Part shown: in pieces, positions 32,302-45,600 of the stretch | Layout of the letters: every line of letters starts with the position of its first letter | How positions within the stretch are numbered: position 1 is the stretch's first letter | The notes under the pieces: model-generated | The model's input: only the letters and a program-made list of their open reading frames with translations | What the model was told of the DNA's origin: nothing | Database searches by the model: none | Made by a program: the position numbers and the translations under genes | DNA from: Pieris napi | Taxonomy: Eukaryota; Arthropoda; Insecta; Lepidoptera; Pieridae | Assembly (NCBI RefSeq): GCF_905475465.1 | Contig: NC_062249.1 | Coordinates: 2,430,501-2,494,500 of the forward strand | Length of the DNA: 64,000 nt | Direction: 5' to 3'

Positions 32302-32358
32302 TTTATTTTACAAAAATTTACTTTTAGTAAAGTTTTTGTTAAAACCTCACCTTTATTA
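32302..32358 (-). terminator. PIKfyve polyadenylation signals, very close to the stop
   Basis: Read on the minus strand, AATAAA occurs at 32358-32353, only 11 nt after the TAG, and again at about 32307-32302. The 3' UTR is therefore probably well under 150 nt. Confidence 0.5.
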
Positions 32359-32369
32359 ATTATTCGCAA

Positions 32370-35300
32370 CTAGACATCTTTCGTATCATTAAGCTGATGC
32401 CAATGTTCGGGACACTGCAGAAAGTATTTCCTCGCTGCGGCACAAAACCTTCGTTTGTACTGTTCCGGTGACACCACCGTGGGCTGACCGGAACCCAAGT
32501 TCTTTTTAACTAGATGTTCTAACTTCTTGTCCCATGTAAATGTTCGGATGTAGTCTGTAAAATTAAATATAATTTATAACAAATGGCGCTCAAAAAAAAA
32601 CATCAAAGGGCCTCAGATTTCTGGTAATCTATGACAAAAATCGGTTGTCTGTAAAGTCGGTTTACTGACGATAGTTAAAAGTGACAACGTTACGAATCGC
32701 TCACTCAAGTAGGAGAGAGACAGATGTCGAACGCTGAAGAGCGCGGAGTCCGATTGTGCCTCTCTGTCGCTTCGCGCTCTCGCTTGAACTTCAAGCTATA
32801 ATGGAACGCCTCAGAGCGAGGTAACGCCGCATGAGTCATGTTTTTTCGTGCGTGCAGCCGGCTCCATCGAATTATAAGAGGTTGTCACGTCAAAATATTC
32901 TACTAGGCCTGACACACGCCGTCCTCACCGAGGGACTATTAAATGCTCACATAGACAGAAAAGTCCGTTTGGGGTTTGAACCTACGACATCAAGACACAA
33001 CATTATTACGTCTCAAAATTACTGATTAAATAGCTAACGTACGAACGTATACGTAACGAATACAAATACGAATTTTGTATTTTCCAAAATTACTTTTAAC
33101 ATATTTAAACTTTATAAAATAACTAATAGCTGCCCCCGCGAACTTCGTTTCTCCTTAATGTGATTTTACTTAGCCTGCCTTTTTAGCACCTACCAACATG
33201 GAACATTATGCTATGCTACCCCAGAAATTGTTCAGTGTTCTAGAATTAAAACATTTTAGGTTTTTCTGTAAATTTTTCTCTATAATAAACTTCAGAGTTT
33301 AAGTCATAAGATTTACAAATAAAAAATAGGGGTTGATTGTAGAGGGGTGAAAATTTAGGGTTGTATGTATTTTTTAATGGCACATTATAAAAAAAAAATT
33401 CGTCCAAAAAATAAAATGTTAAGGGTGGACAACCCTTATCACTTAGGGGTATGAAATAATAGATGTAATAATAGATGAAATAATAGATAGTAGCCGATTC
33501 TCAGACCTACTGAATATGCATATAAAATTTGATAAAAATCGGTCAAGCCGTTTCGCTGCCCATAGACACTCACATTGTCAGAAGGCTCGCAAGCTCGCTG
33601 GCTGTCTTTTAAGAATTGGATTCTTAAACGTGTTAAAAAATATAAAATACCGCGTCCAAACTCACCGATTATCCCTAGAACGAGTGTATCATCCTGTATT
33701 CCTAACAGAAGGGAGTAATCCATGACGTGATGCTGCGCCAAAAACGATGTGTCCCGCTCCAAACTAGCCCAAAGCTTACTCCCAGTACTCGACTCTACGT
33801 ATAACTGACGGTCCCAACGCACTAAAACATACATTTGTATTTATTCAAGAACACACACGTCATGAATACAGGTAAATTTGCTTCACAGATATTTTTTGAA
33901 GTTATACTTCTTTTGGCGCGTTAGGGAAAATGATAAAGTAAATTTTTACAATGCGCGCGCACACCGTCACAAAAAACCGACATCCTGAAGTTAGCATTGT
34001 CGACATTTTAAAATAAAAAATGTCCATTTCTTTAATTATGTAGAAATATTTTTTGTTACTTTTAAATAAACTTTATTTAACTAGATAATGCGTTATAATA
34101 ACACTATTAATGTATTCAATATCTTTTTTCTATTGTTAGTGTCGTTTTTTCTACAGACGTCGAATATGGCGAAAGATAAAAAAAATAAAATTTGCGTCTT
34201 AATCAAATATTTTACAATAAATGAAACATATTTCAAAATTTAATTGATTCGTATGGGATTTACACACTTATGCGATTGATCTATATTTTAATCCTAAAAC
34301 AAATATCGGTATTATCATCAAGAATATGTCAATTAGAAATTGACAACACTCGATTTAACTGGCTTTGTGATTCGCGCATTTTTATTTAGTAGAAAACTTT
34401 TAACTGGCAAATATATTGTTTTAAAACATGCGTAATATTTTTGAAATTAAGAAAATAATCAAAAAAGATTTTCAGAACAAATATCGGAATAGACATATTA
34501 TGTGGAAAATAGATTTTGACATACAATAATGACGTACCGATAAGATTTTTTTTAAAATAAGTTTTAAGTAATAGAACCTACATACACATTGTATTAACAA
34601 ATAACTACTCACGCGCAAGAAGATTATCATCGACAAGCACGGCTTGATTCGGCGGCATCGAAGCAGCTCCCGTCGCTAGTCTGTGACGAGCGGCGCCCTT
34701 CGAAAGATAAGATAGATAATTTTTTAAGCTCTATTATTACATACTGCTTTGTGTCCCATGACCTTCTCAGTTCTCTAGTATAAATTAAGTACAAGAACTG
34801 GTGTTCCGGTGGAAAATGTGAAAGTTTTTGATTACTCTAACCATGTAAGATAGATTTGTCAATAATATTAAGTAATACATATTCATAACACCATTATTAA
34901 TTTTAATTTAATTATTACAAAATTAACTCGAACTCGCGCGTTAGAAGAGGTCTTTGCCAAGAAGCACACCGATCTTCGTGATATACTGTAGTGAAAATAT
35001 ATTAAAGATCACAGAGTTTTGGAATATAAACTCTATATTATTATTATTAAATTAGGTAAAAATAAAATCTATAAATAGTATACTGTAAACTAACTTTAAG
35101 GTCAAACCGCATCATATCCCCTCTTGTGGGACCGTACCAGACGTGTTCTATGACCAGCACGCCGCTTCCCGCTCCGCCCACGCTGAACACGCCCAAGATG
35201 CGGGCTACAAAAAGAAATATCATTTTTAGAGAAGCATTAATTGCGTGTGAATTTATATTTTTTTTATGTAATAGGAGGCAAACGGGCAGGAGGCTCACCT

Positions 35301-38300
35301 GATGTTAAGTGATACCGCCCATAGACACGCACAATGCCAGAAGGCTCGCAAGTGTTGCCGGCCTTTCAAGAATTGGTAAAATTCACAAAGGTAAATGGAA
35401 AACCAATATGTTTTCTACTAAGTGAATATTATAATCTTCAAGTACTTGGTTTCTTTGTACCAAGGGATTTTTTGCGATACCAACGGCCAGAACTAGTCTG
35501 TTGCACAGATCCGTTCAGTAAACAACGTATCTGAATGCAGTCTCTGACACTATAGACATATTTATATGTTCGCAGAGGGAATTCACTGTAGCGATATAGT
35601 GTATCTTATGTATTTTATTAAATACATAACATAACCAATATCCATCTAAAAAAAATTCGATACTATCGTATTGACTGACTATTTCTGTGGATGAATAACT
35701 TTATTGAAAACTAATAATCAAAATCAAAAAAAGATGGGCAATATACACTGTATAAAATTTTGTATTAGTTAAAATCCTAAAGAAATATTAAAATATACTC
35801 AGAATTTTCATTTCGTAGAATTCTGACAGTTCATAAGTTCTCCACAAAAAAAGGGACAAATTTGATCCATTTGAGAGCAATAAAAAATAAAATCCTACGT
35901 TTTATGTTTTACTTACAAAATGGTAAATTTAAATATATACTGACACAAGTGACCTTATTCAAAAAAAACAATTGTTTCAATATTACGAACAATATATAGA
36001 ATTAATTTTACTTTACGTAATTATCACTCGCCGTAAAACCGCCGCACTTAATAAAATGGAAACATTCACTAACAAATAAAATGTATGAATAGACTATAGA
36101 CTGAGATGTTCACCCTCGTATTGAAATTGAAAAATGTGCCCGGCCAAAAAGGTTTGCCATCTCTGACATGTCAAATAATGATAGCTGTCAGAATTCTACG
36201 GAATTAAAAATCGGAGTATAGATTATACACCTAACGTTCTGAATCAATATTTATAATTAACGCGTAATTTCAACTCACCAAGCAAACTAGACGATCCATT
36301 GGCCCGACAACTAGTGACGTAATTGAAGTAATGCGGCGCGAACTCTAAGAATTGCTGCCATTCTGGTTTCGTCATCTCTTTTAGTACGTATCTGTCGTCT
36401 AAAATTAAAAAAAAAAATTATACAAAGTCACGTGCTTATAAGGGGTAATAAGCGTTGAAAAGCGCATTTGATGGAAGATTTGCCTTCGCTAGAAGTATTG
36501 AAGGCTACTTTTTATATATGTATGTTTGTTTTGATTGATATTTGTAGGATTTCTACATGTAGGTATCTCATATTTGCCTTTAAGTGCTTGTCACATTCAA
36601 AATTGTATTTTGTGTTTGTTTGTTTTTGTATCTTTCAGTGAGCCGAGCGTTGGCAAGCCTTTTATATAAAAAAGGCTGGCTATTCAAGGTGATAATTTAT
36701 TAAATAAATCGAGAGTTATATCTATGTCAAGGAATCCTCGAATTATCAGCAAATGTTATGATCGAGTCAATTGACCGCTGATTTTTATTGTTGCTTTGGC
36801 TAATCATAATTTCGTCTATTACTTTCAAGAATCATAAATTAATTTAATTAGATTTGTTTTGTTATTATTTATTTCATAGTTTGGAATCAAAGAAACGAAT
36901 AAAAGTACGGATATTGTTACGACCAATCATAACAGAGCAAATGTCTCGAGTGGGGTCGAGACGCCATCTTGACTTTGGACAGTGCGTTCAGGGAACGCGG
37001 ACAGTACTGATTGAGAATTCAGTGGAGTATTGTGGTGTTGAGAGGTTGAACCGAGTTAACTTCCAAAAAAGAGAAGAAAAAACGTAACTTTAACTTAATA
37101 ATTACTTTTTGAAATATACACATAGAGGACTAGCGTAATCCAATGACAATATTATACCTTTAGTTTTGCAGAAGGTAGAACCCGACTTCCCTCCCCTGGT
37201 GGCCCAGGGCACGCAATGCGCCAGGGACCTGATGAAGCCCTCCTCTATCTCACACACACCTTTGGCTGAAATATCACATAAACAATACATATTTAATAAA
37301 AAATACGTCTGCTATAAAACTCCACAAGTCGTTAACACAAATGACTTTTTAAGGCACTTTTTGTCGCAAACCACTACGTGGAACCAGCTACGCGTTTATG
37401 TATTTTCAAACGCGTACCAATAATTAAAAGGCCGGCAACGCACTCGCGAGCCTTCTGGCATTGTTGGTAGCCATGGGTTGTAGGTATACATTTTATAAAT
37501 AAATCCTTTATTTGCCAAGATTGTGGTAAAAAATAAAAAAATCGAACAACAAGAAAAATCCGCACAATCAGCCATAATAGGCATGCAAATGTCATAATAT
37601 GAAGCTAAGTCATTTAAAAGTAATTGTCAAACTTATGTTCTAAATATTCGGTCACGCTATAAACCCTAATCACCTACCTAATGTTTTAAAATCATGTTAA
37701 AAAATAAATTATGTAGTTAGTTATTAATAATATACTCACTTTCCTTCTCTTCTCTTCTAAGCGGGTCACAGCATTTATTTTCATCTCCTGACTCCGCTCT
37801 TTCTCCGCTTATATTAGCTAATAGCATATGTCGTAATTTGTGAAATTGTACTGCGTAGTACACGCGACATATTAAACCATCCTAAAACGTGATAAAATGT
37901 TTAAAAAACATCGTACGACTTAGAAGTTGACCAAATTGAAAACCAATGAACAAACGTAGAATAGAACCAATTACTCTCGAAGTACTTATTAATTAATTCA
38001 GTCTATCTTGTCTATGGTCCTCATAATGTAACACTATTATTTCATAACAAATTCTTACCTTTAACAACACTTCGATATGGTCATTAGATTTTGCTTTAGC
38101 TTTGTCCCCGTCAACTTTGTCTTTACTTGATGTTAAATCATCTTCTAACTCCGACTGAGTACTGCAAAACAAGAAAATTACACGTCGAATTAATAACGTC
38201 ATTCGAGTTTTTCAAGTCGGTTTAAATGATTAAAACCTAGAAATATAAATACTTTAAAGAACGAAGTCATGGGTTCGATTCCCGGCTTTGCACCGATAGA

Positions 38301-39606
38301 TTATTTCTATGTGCGCATTTAACTTTCACTAAACCTCACGAAAACATCGTGAGGAAACCGGCTTGCCGTAGACCCAAAAAGTCAACGGCTTAGATTATTT
38401 TCATCAGGGATAACGTAGGGTTCTAAGGTGAAAAAACACCTAAAACCGGCGCATGCGCAACTTATTAGTCAGATTATAGCAAAAAAAAACAATAATTAGG
38501 GTGTTTTTCTCGATAAAGGATTTTAGTATACAAAGAGATACTATTGGAGTAAATGTATGGACTTTAGGTACCTATGTCTCTGTTTGTGTTGCTGCAAGCT
38601 AAGCTGGTACGTCACAGACGCCAGTGTTGCCGCAATCACTGATCCAATTTCTCCCGCTTTCACCAACACTGGCAACACTCCGCTAGATATTATCATCCCC
38701 GTCTGAAAATTAATACATTTTTCATTCCCTAATTAGTGATATTTTTTAAATAACTCTGCACAAAGACACAATTAACATTACGAACTTTCTAAGAATTAAT
38801 TAGTAATTTAAGTCTAATTTAATTTACTAATAAAACTAACTATTTACAATCTCTATAAGGGTAGGGTTGCCACCCTTACGTTATAATAAATTGTAAATAT
38901 TGAACGTTATTTCAAGTAATTGTACTCTATACTTTATGTGAATAATAAAGTACACAAAAATACTTTATTTTGCGTGATGAGATTAGTTATTAGTAGATTA
39001 GTTGTAAATATTTTTTTTAAACGGAATTTAAAGGCGCTGTATTCATGTTTAAATATAGATTGTAAAGATGCTGTGCAATTGTTCAAGATAACAACTTATT
39101 ACAAGCTGCAAAAAGCAATAAAAAATATATTTTTAAATATAATAATAAAAATAAATTGTACTTTACTTTGATATTGTTTTTTTTGTGAACCAGTTACCAA
39201 TGCAAAAAAATTTGGTTGAAACCCTACTTAAGTTGAACGCTCTGTTCTTGTGTAATATTTTTTATCATGGTACGTGATGTAATATGAAAATCATAACGTT
39301 AGTAGGAATTGTGGGAATGGATAAATTTTCTGGTAGAACCGATTTGGTAGAAATTTGATATAGAGATCGATGAATGAAGACTATTTTTTTTTTATTTATG
39401 AAGTTGCAGTTTTGTTGAAGTTTTTTTAATTTTTTTTTTTTAGTTTATATTTAAATTTATGATTTTATAGAAATATAAATCATTATAAATTTTAGAAAAA
39501 TAAAAAAAATGTATTACCTGATTCGAGGGTTGATTATTAGTGAGAAGCTGAGACAATATCTGTTTAACTGTCTTTTTATCACCTCTTTCTTCCTCTTCTT
39601 CTGTAC
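32370..39606 (-). CDS. PIKfyve: PIKfyve exons 25-34: linker and lipid kinase domain
   Basis: Exons: 39518-39606, 38572-38702, 38059-38161, 37740-37881, 37158-37265, 36279-36398, 35095-35204, 34613-34697, 33666-33821 and 32370-32554. Visible kinase features: GGKSG glycine-rich loop (residues 1419-1423), ATP-site lysine in DRYVLKEM (Lys1437), FAPHYFNYVTSC, FDLKGA (DLK 1505-1507), catalytic MDYSLLLG (Asp1570) and metal-binding IIDYIRTFTWDKKLE (Asp1588), then PTVVSPEQYKRRF. All essential residues are present, so the enzyme should be active. The usual DLKGS motif reads DLKGA. Donor sites include the less common gttagt (exon 31) and gtacct (exon 26). Confidence 0.95.
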
Positions 39607-42600
39607 CTAATAATCAGTATTTACTTATATAAAAAAAAAACAAGTGGCTACAACCGTTTTAGGTCTGGGCCTCAGATTTCTTTATATAGGTAAGTCAGTA
39701 AAAGTCAAGTAAGATCAGCCTTCTATGCCTGACTGAAAACTGTCACATACATTAGAAATTAGTGCAAGGTCTTTCCCGCTCCTAAACGATATTTTCCAAA
39801 AAAACTCTAAGTCAAATAATATAAATAAGTTAATAGAGTTGTGTTTCTATCTATGTGCGTATTTAAAAGCCTCGTATTCATGGTAAACATTTGTCTAACA
39901 TTAGTTTACAACGTGTTGCGGAGTTGCTGTCATTATGTTGCTGTCATCATGTTGCAGTCATTATGTTGCTGTCATCATGTTGCTGTCATCCATGTTGCAG
40001 TCATTATGTTGCTGTCATCATGTTGCAGTCATCATGTTGCTGTCATCATGTTGCAGTCACAATGTTGCTGTCATCATGTTGCAGTCATTAAGTTGCTGTC
40101 ATCATGTTGCTGTCATTATGTTGCTGTCATCATGTTGCAGTCATTATGTTGCTGTCATCGTGTTGCTGGCAACACTACGTGTTGCAAAATTTACAACGGC
40201 ATGTTCTCGCCGTTGCGACCGTTTATAAACAGGGCAGTAGTGTGGAGCAATGATTAAATAATGCAATTAATAGAACTGTTACAATCAAAGCATTCTATAC
40301 ATCAGATACAGAGAACACAACAGTCCTTCCTTGGGCAACATTTAAACGCAGACTGGCGTTTGGGCAAAATATATTGATTTAAACAAAGCTTCTAGGAACT
40401 TTTTTGCCGCTCATCAACAATGTTGATCGACTGTTGCAAATGTTTACCATGAAAATTTCTATGTTCTCTAATCACCACATACGCAGAGAAATGTTGACCC
40501 TTCATGATAAAGAGCTTATACTTACCAAAGCAATTATTGTTTCGCAGGAAATCGAACTTGAAACTTTCGGGCTTATAATATGCACATGATAATCTTACCA
40601 ATATGTTCCTTTTCTAAATTTACATCCAAATTGATTTCATTCGACGAGTCGCCGGCAGAATCTTCCGAATCAGTTCTGTCTTCCACTGAAAATCAAAATA
40701 AATATTGTTGCAAAGAATACATAGAGACATATGTCAAAATTATATAAACTAACGGTCAATGTCAAGTGTCCTTTTGTTAATTTTGTCAATCAAATTATTA
40801 TTCGTTACCATGCGACAACGTGTTTTACTTATAAATATAACTTAAGCTTCGACGGTGCATTAAACTAATTAAAAACGCTTTAAGTCGTGGTATAAATAAA
40901 TTAAAAAATAATAATAAATGGGTACAACCATTTATCTATACTCAAGTAGATAAAAATACAATAAACGTGTACTAAGCAAGAATTTGGAGTGTTTAGTGAG
41001 GTGATACAACAAGAGGGGGACAGGAGGGGAGAATTGGACAGGAGGGGCGAAGAGGGGGGGTACAACTGAGCGTTTTCTAAGGCAGTTTTTGCCGCTCACC
41101 ACCGCTATTTTGAACCAGCTGCCCAAGGAAGTATTTCCGAACCAATTTGACGTAGGGTCCTTCAAGACAAGAACGTACCAATTCTTGAAAGGCCGGTAAC
41201 GCACTTGGTAGTCCTCTGACAATGTGAGTGTCTGTGTCTATAGGCGGCGGTATCACCTAGCATAAGGTGAGCATCCTGCCCGTTTGCCTCCTATTACATG
41301 AAAAAAACGCCCATGGATACACTCAACGCAGATGGCTCGCGTTGCTGGTCTTTAAACAAACTATATGTAATATGTTGTATAGGACCTTGTATAACATAGG
41401 AAGCCTTCAATTATCACGTCACGCAATTTTTGGAGATTATTGCCCCCCCCCCCCCATTTAACGCGCCGTAACGTTTTTCTGTACCCATGTATAGTAAAAC
41501 GTTTCGTGACCACCTAGTGACTCTTTATACCTAAAAGTTACGAATATGTGGTGTAAAGTACTGGAAAGTCGAAAACAATATTAACAATAACGCATAATTC
41601 AATCCCCGCCCTGCATCGTATCCCCCCCCCCCCCCCTCTCCCAAAATTCGTTACTATATACTTGAACGGTCCCTTACCATTAGACTCCATGATCACTTTG
41701 TTCTTAGTATTGGGCGATAATTTGTCCTGTGCATCTCGTAACATCTTCTCTCCAGTTATTATGTTATCATACACATTCCACAGACGTCGGACTACTTCTG
41801 AAAAAAAAAAACGTTTCCACTAACTTATTTTTATACATCAAACGTGAAGAATACGTATTAGTTTTTAAATTTACCAGTGAGAGATGTGTTAGAATGCGCA
41901 GGCGCAGTAAGCGCTAAGTGGATTTGTTCCATGTGTTGTTTGAACACGCTGTATTCACGCTCTGCATCGCCATCACCAACGCTTAATGTTTCATGGCCTG
42001 AAAAGGAGAAAGGCCTTTTATTTTATTTAATCATGCGTATTTATCCGCGACTCTTGCGATCCAGGAAGCAATTTTTGCGAGTACTAACTTGCGAGTACTA
42101 ACTTGCGAGTACTACCATCTACGATTAATATAAATTTGTATTAAAAATTTGTCGACACGAACTGTCATTGTTAGGGCATCTTGACTAAGCATCCAGTAAA
42201 TTTTTTTTAAAAATGTTAAGCAAAATAATGGAACTGAATTTTAACTGACTTCGCTATGCAGCTTACGCAGTCAAAAGTCATTTATCCATGTAGGTAGCAC
42301 AATGTACACTTATGAACGTCAAAAAAGAAACATTAAATGCGTCTAATTTTACATTTACTACCAGTTCTCAAATCAAGGGCGTAGAACGGAAGAGAAGAAC
42401 TGGCAATAAACTCTCCGCCACTCTTTTTAATCTCCAAGTTTTTGTTTTACACAACGTTTGTAAGGAGCTGCAACCATTACACCATGTTCCACATGACATC
42501 TTAAGTTATTAATAAAATAAATAAAAAACAAAGATTTGTCCTCGTATTAGCAGGAGGCATGGTAAAATAGAGCGCGCACTTACATTCTCGTGGGAACAAC

Positions 42601-45600
42601 ATAGTAAAAATAACTAACATCACCGCATACACGAATTCAAGTACGACCAGTACCACCACAAGTAGCACCCGTTCACGAGTATGACGCATGGCCTGCCATC
42701 GGCCATAGAGTTTCATTTAAAAATAAATTTTAATTTGCTTCAGAAAATTCTTGATTCAAAGTAGAATCTAACAAATTCGTGACCAAGAAGGTAGGTGCGA
42801 GTCCCAGCTGAAGGACTTTCGGCTACGTGTGCATATCTTCGTACGGTGAATTAATCATGAAGAAAACGGCGTTCCTTAGACCCAATATGTCTGCATGTCA
42901 GGCACAGAAGACTGAATAATAACCACGACAAACGTGTGACTAATTCGAATCATACAAAAAGAATATTAAAAAAATCTTACCTTTAAGCATAAGTTCGTTT
43001 AAATGCGCTATCAGCGAGTCCCGCATCTGTTTTGTGTCATAGTCGATCGAAATCACGTCTGGGGGCAGCTGGATATCGTATGTTTTTATCTTATTGTACC
43101 TAAAAAATCGTTGTTTGTAAAGTCGTTTTACGGACGTAAATATAAATAGTTTAACGTGACAACGGCATAACAAAATATTGATGAAATGATTGCATACTTA
43201 TGTCTTCGAGTAGAAGAGAGATAGATGAGACGAAAGCGTACATGAGCGTAACGGGACAATGAGTCATGCTTTTTCGTGCGTGCAGCCGGCGTTCATCGAT
43301 TTATTAGACGTTGTCACGTCAAAATTATCAAAGGTTATCAACTAAGGTAATCACTTTCTCATTTCTAGAGATTATAAAAACCCCAAATCTTCAACAATTA
43401 CGGTACAATGGGTACATGTATAAATTATATAAGCTATTAAATTAATTATTAAATTATATAAAATTGACACAATTTTACGCTGCAAAGAAAGAATTAAACA
43501 AAAACATTGTTATGGCTCCATAGTACGTGATAAAATATCAATGTTATTTATTTTAATTCCTGCTAATATTATACCGCTATGTATGAATGTATTTAGTAAG
43601 TCAATACTGTATTATTTATTTTTAAAACAACATACATGCTTAAAAAATATGACGTCATAATTTTTACATACATACACGTCAATTATATTAAAACAGAAAT
43701 TAAAGACTACCAAGAAAAAAAAGTCACAGTTACATAAACGCTTAAACTAACTAGACTTTTAATTACACACATTAAATATATGGTAATATATGGTTTAGTG
43801 AAGTCAATACACCAGAGGCAAGACTAATACGTAAAATCAAATAGAAAAGTATCGGAAGATTTCTGTAAAAAAATTAGTAAGCGGTCCTTAGGCGTATTTG
43901 GAACTAAACGTAAAGAACGAACATGCATTATATACAAATACTAATGTAATTTTCATGATAAACATGTTTCATGCGATCGAGATAGTAAGATCTAAATAAA
44001 AATTAAACCAATTTGATTAAAACACTCATTTGTCTCTTATCATCCCAGTGTACACACCATTTGACAGAAAGAGACAACATACTATTTCAATAAAAGTTCA
44101 CCTAGTTTAATAAGGGGAATATTCTACTGGAAAAGAGTACACATTACATAGAATACATTTCCCTACATACATACATACATACATAGACACATAAAGAGCT
44201 CACCTGAAACAAGCAGTAGTGAGTCGAGTAACGAACGCGTGGGAATGTTTGTTCAGCGGATGCGCGCACAACTTGCGTCCGTAGCGCGGTGCCGCGACGC
44301 GCTGTCGCACGTACTGGGCCAGAGACAGCCCTAACGCCGACCGGGACAGTGGCACGCCACGGGATATTATCCCGCACGCTTCGCAACGGGACCAGAACAT
44401 TACCTACATAATATTCCGATATATTACAGTATACAGTAGGGTATTAGGCTAGTAGCATATATATTATGGTATTAGCGTAGTAGCAGAGATACTATGGTAT
44501 TAACCCTAATACCACCCGGTAGCAGTTATATTATGGTATTAGGGTAGTGGCAGAGATACTATGGTATTAACCCTAATACCACCCGGTAGCAGTTATATTA
44601 TAGTATTAGGTTAGTAGCAGATATATTATGGTATTAGGGTGGTAGCAGAGATACTATGGTATTAGGGTAGTAGCAGTTATAATATGGTATTAGGCTAGTA
44701 GCACTAGTAAAATCTCAACGTACCGACAATTTCTGCCCGTGAAATATTCTTGATATAATCAATACATGCGATCTACATTGTTGAAAAGAAATGACGCCAG
44801 TGTCGAATTAAAGAATTATGAAATTAGATTATAGCATATAGCTATATATATAGCATATAGATATATAGCAATACAAAATTATCAGTCAGGAAATAATATA
44901 AAAATTGGTATATAAATAGAACTATTAATTAAAATCATTCTTTAAAGTTAACTACCGATCATTAATTAAAGTCTTCCGTATCAGAATTAATCAAAACAAT
45001 AAGTCGTATAAGATTTAGCAACTGAATATCGCTAATAATCACTTCGCGTACCATAATGAACCCTTTGTTATAGAAATAGGGTCTAATTTGTATATTTTTT
45101 ATATTACAGGCGTCACACCGTGTGACGTCACACTCACACATGCAGGAGGTTTACTCGATGTTAAGTGATACCGCCGCCCATGGACACTCACTTGCCAGAA
45201 GGCTCGCAAGTGCGTAGCCGGCCTTATAACTTCAATGAATAGCTGGTTCCTCACAGTGGTGGTGCTCAGCAAAAATTGCCTTAAAAACGCTCAGTTGTGA
45301 AACAACGGACACCGAGGTGATACGAGTTGAATTTTGTATTTTGCCTCGACATCCGATGATGCAACTCATCTAACATTAAACGTATACCTGCTTATTTTGA
45401 TCCTCCTTGGTTTTGTCCACATTGCTGTGTCCAATCGTGTTGCATGTAATCGTTATACACACGTCACCGTGGACAAATCTGAAATACGTAATATAACACT
45501 ACATAAACTAAGATATATATCGAAATTTTAGTTTTTTAAATATACGTTAAATGCTAAACACTATGAGTGAACTTTAAAATAAATGAAGGACAAACAATAT

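Noticed and set aside
39841..40257. 138-codon open frame rich in Val, Ile, Cys and His
   Set aside because: It is the translation of a 15-bp minisatellite. Neighbouring frames over the same array are equally open, which is a by-product of the unit length.
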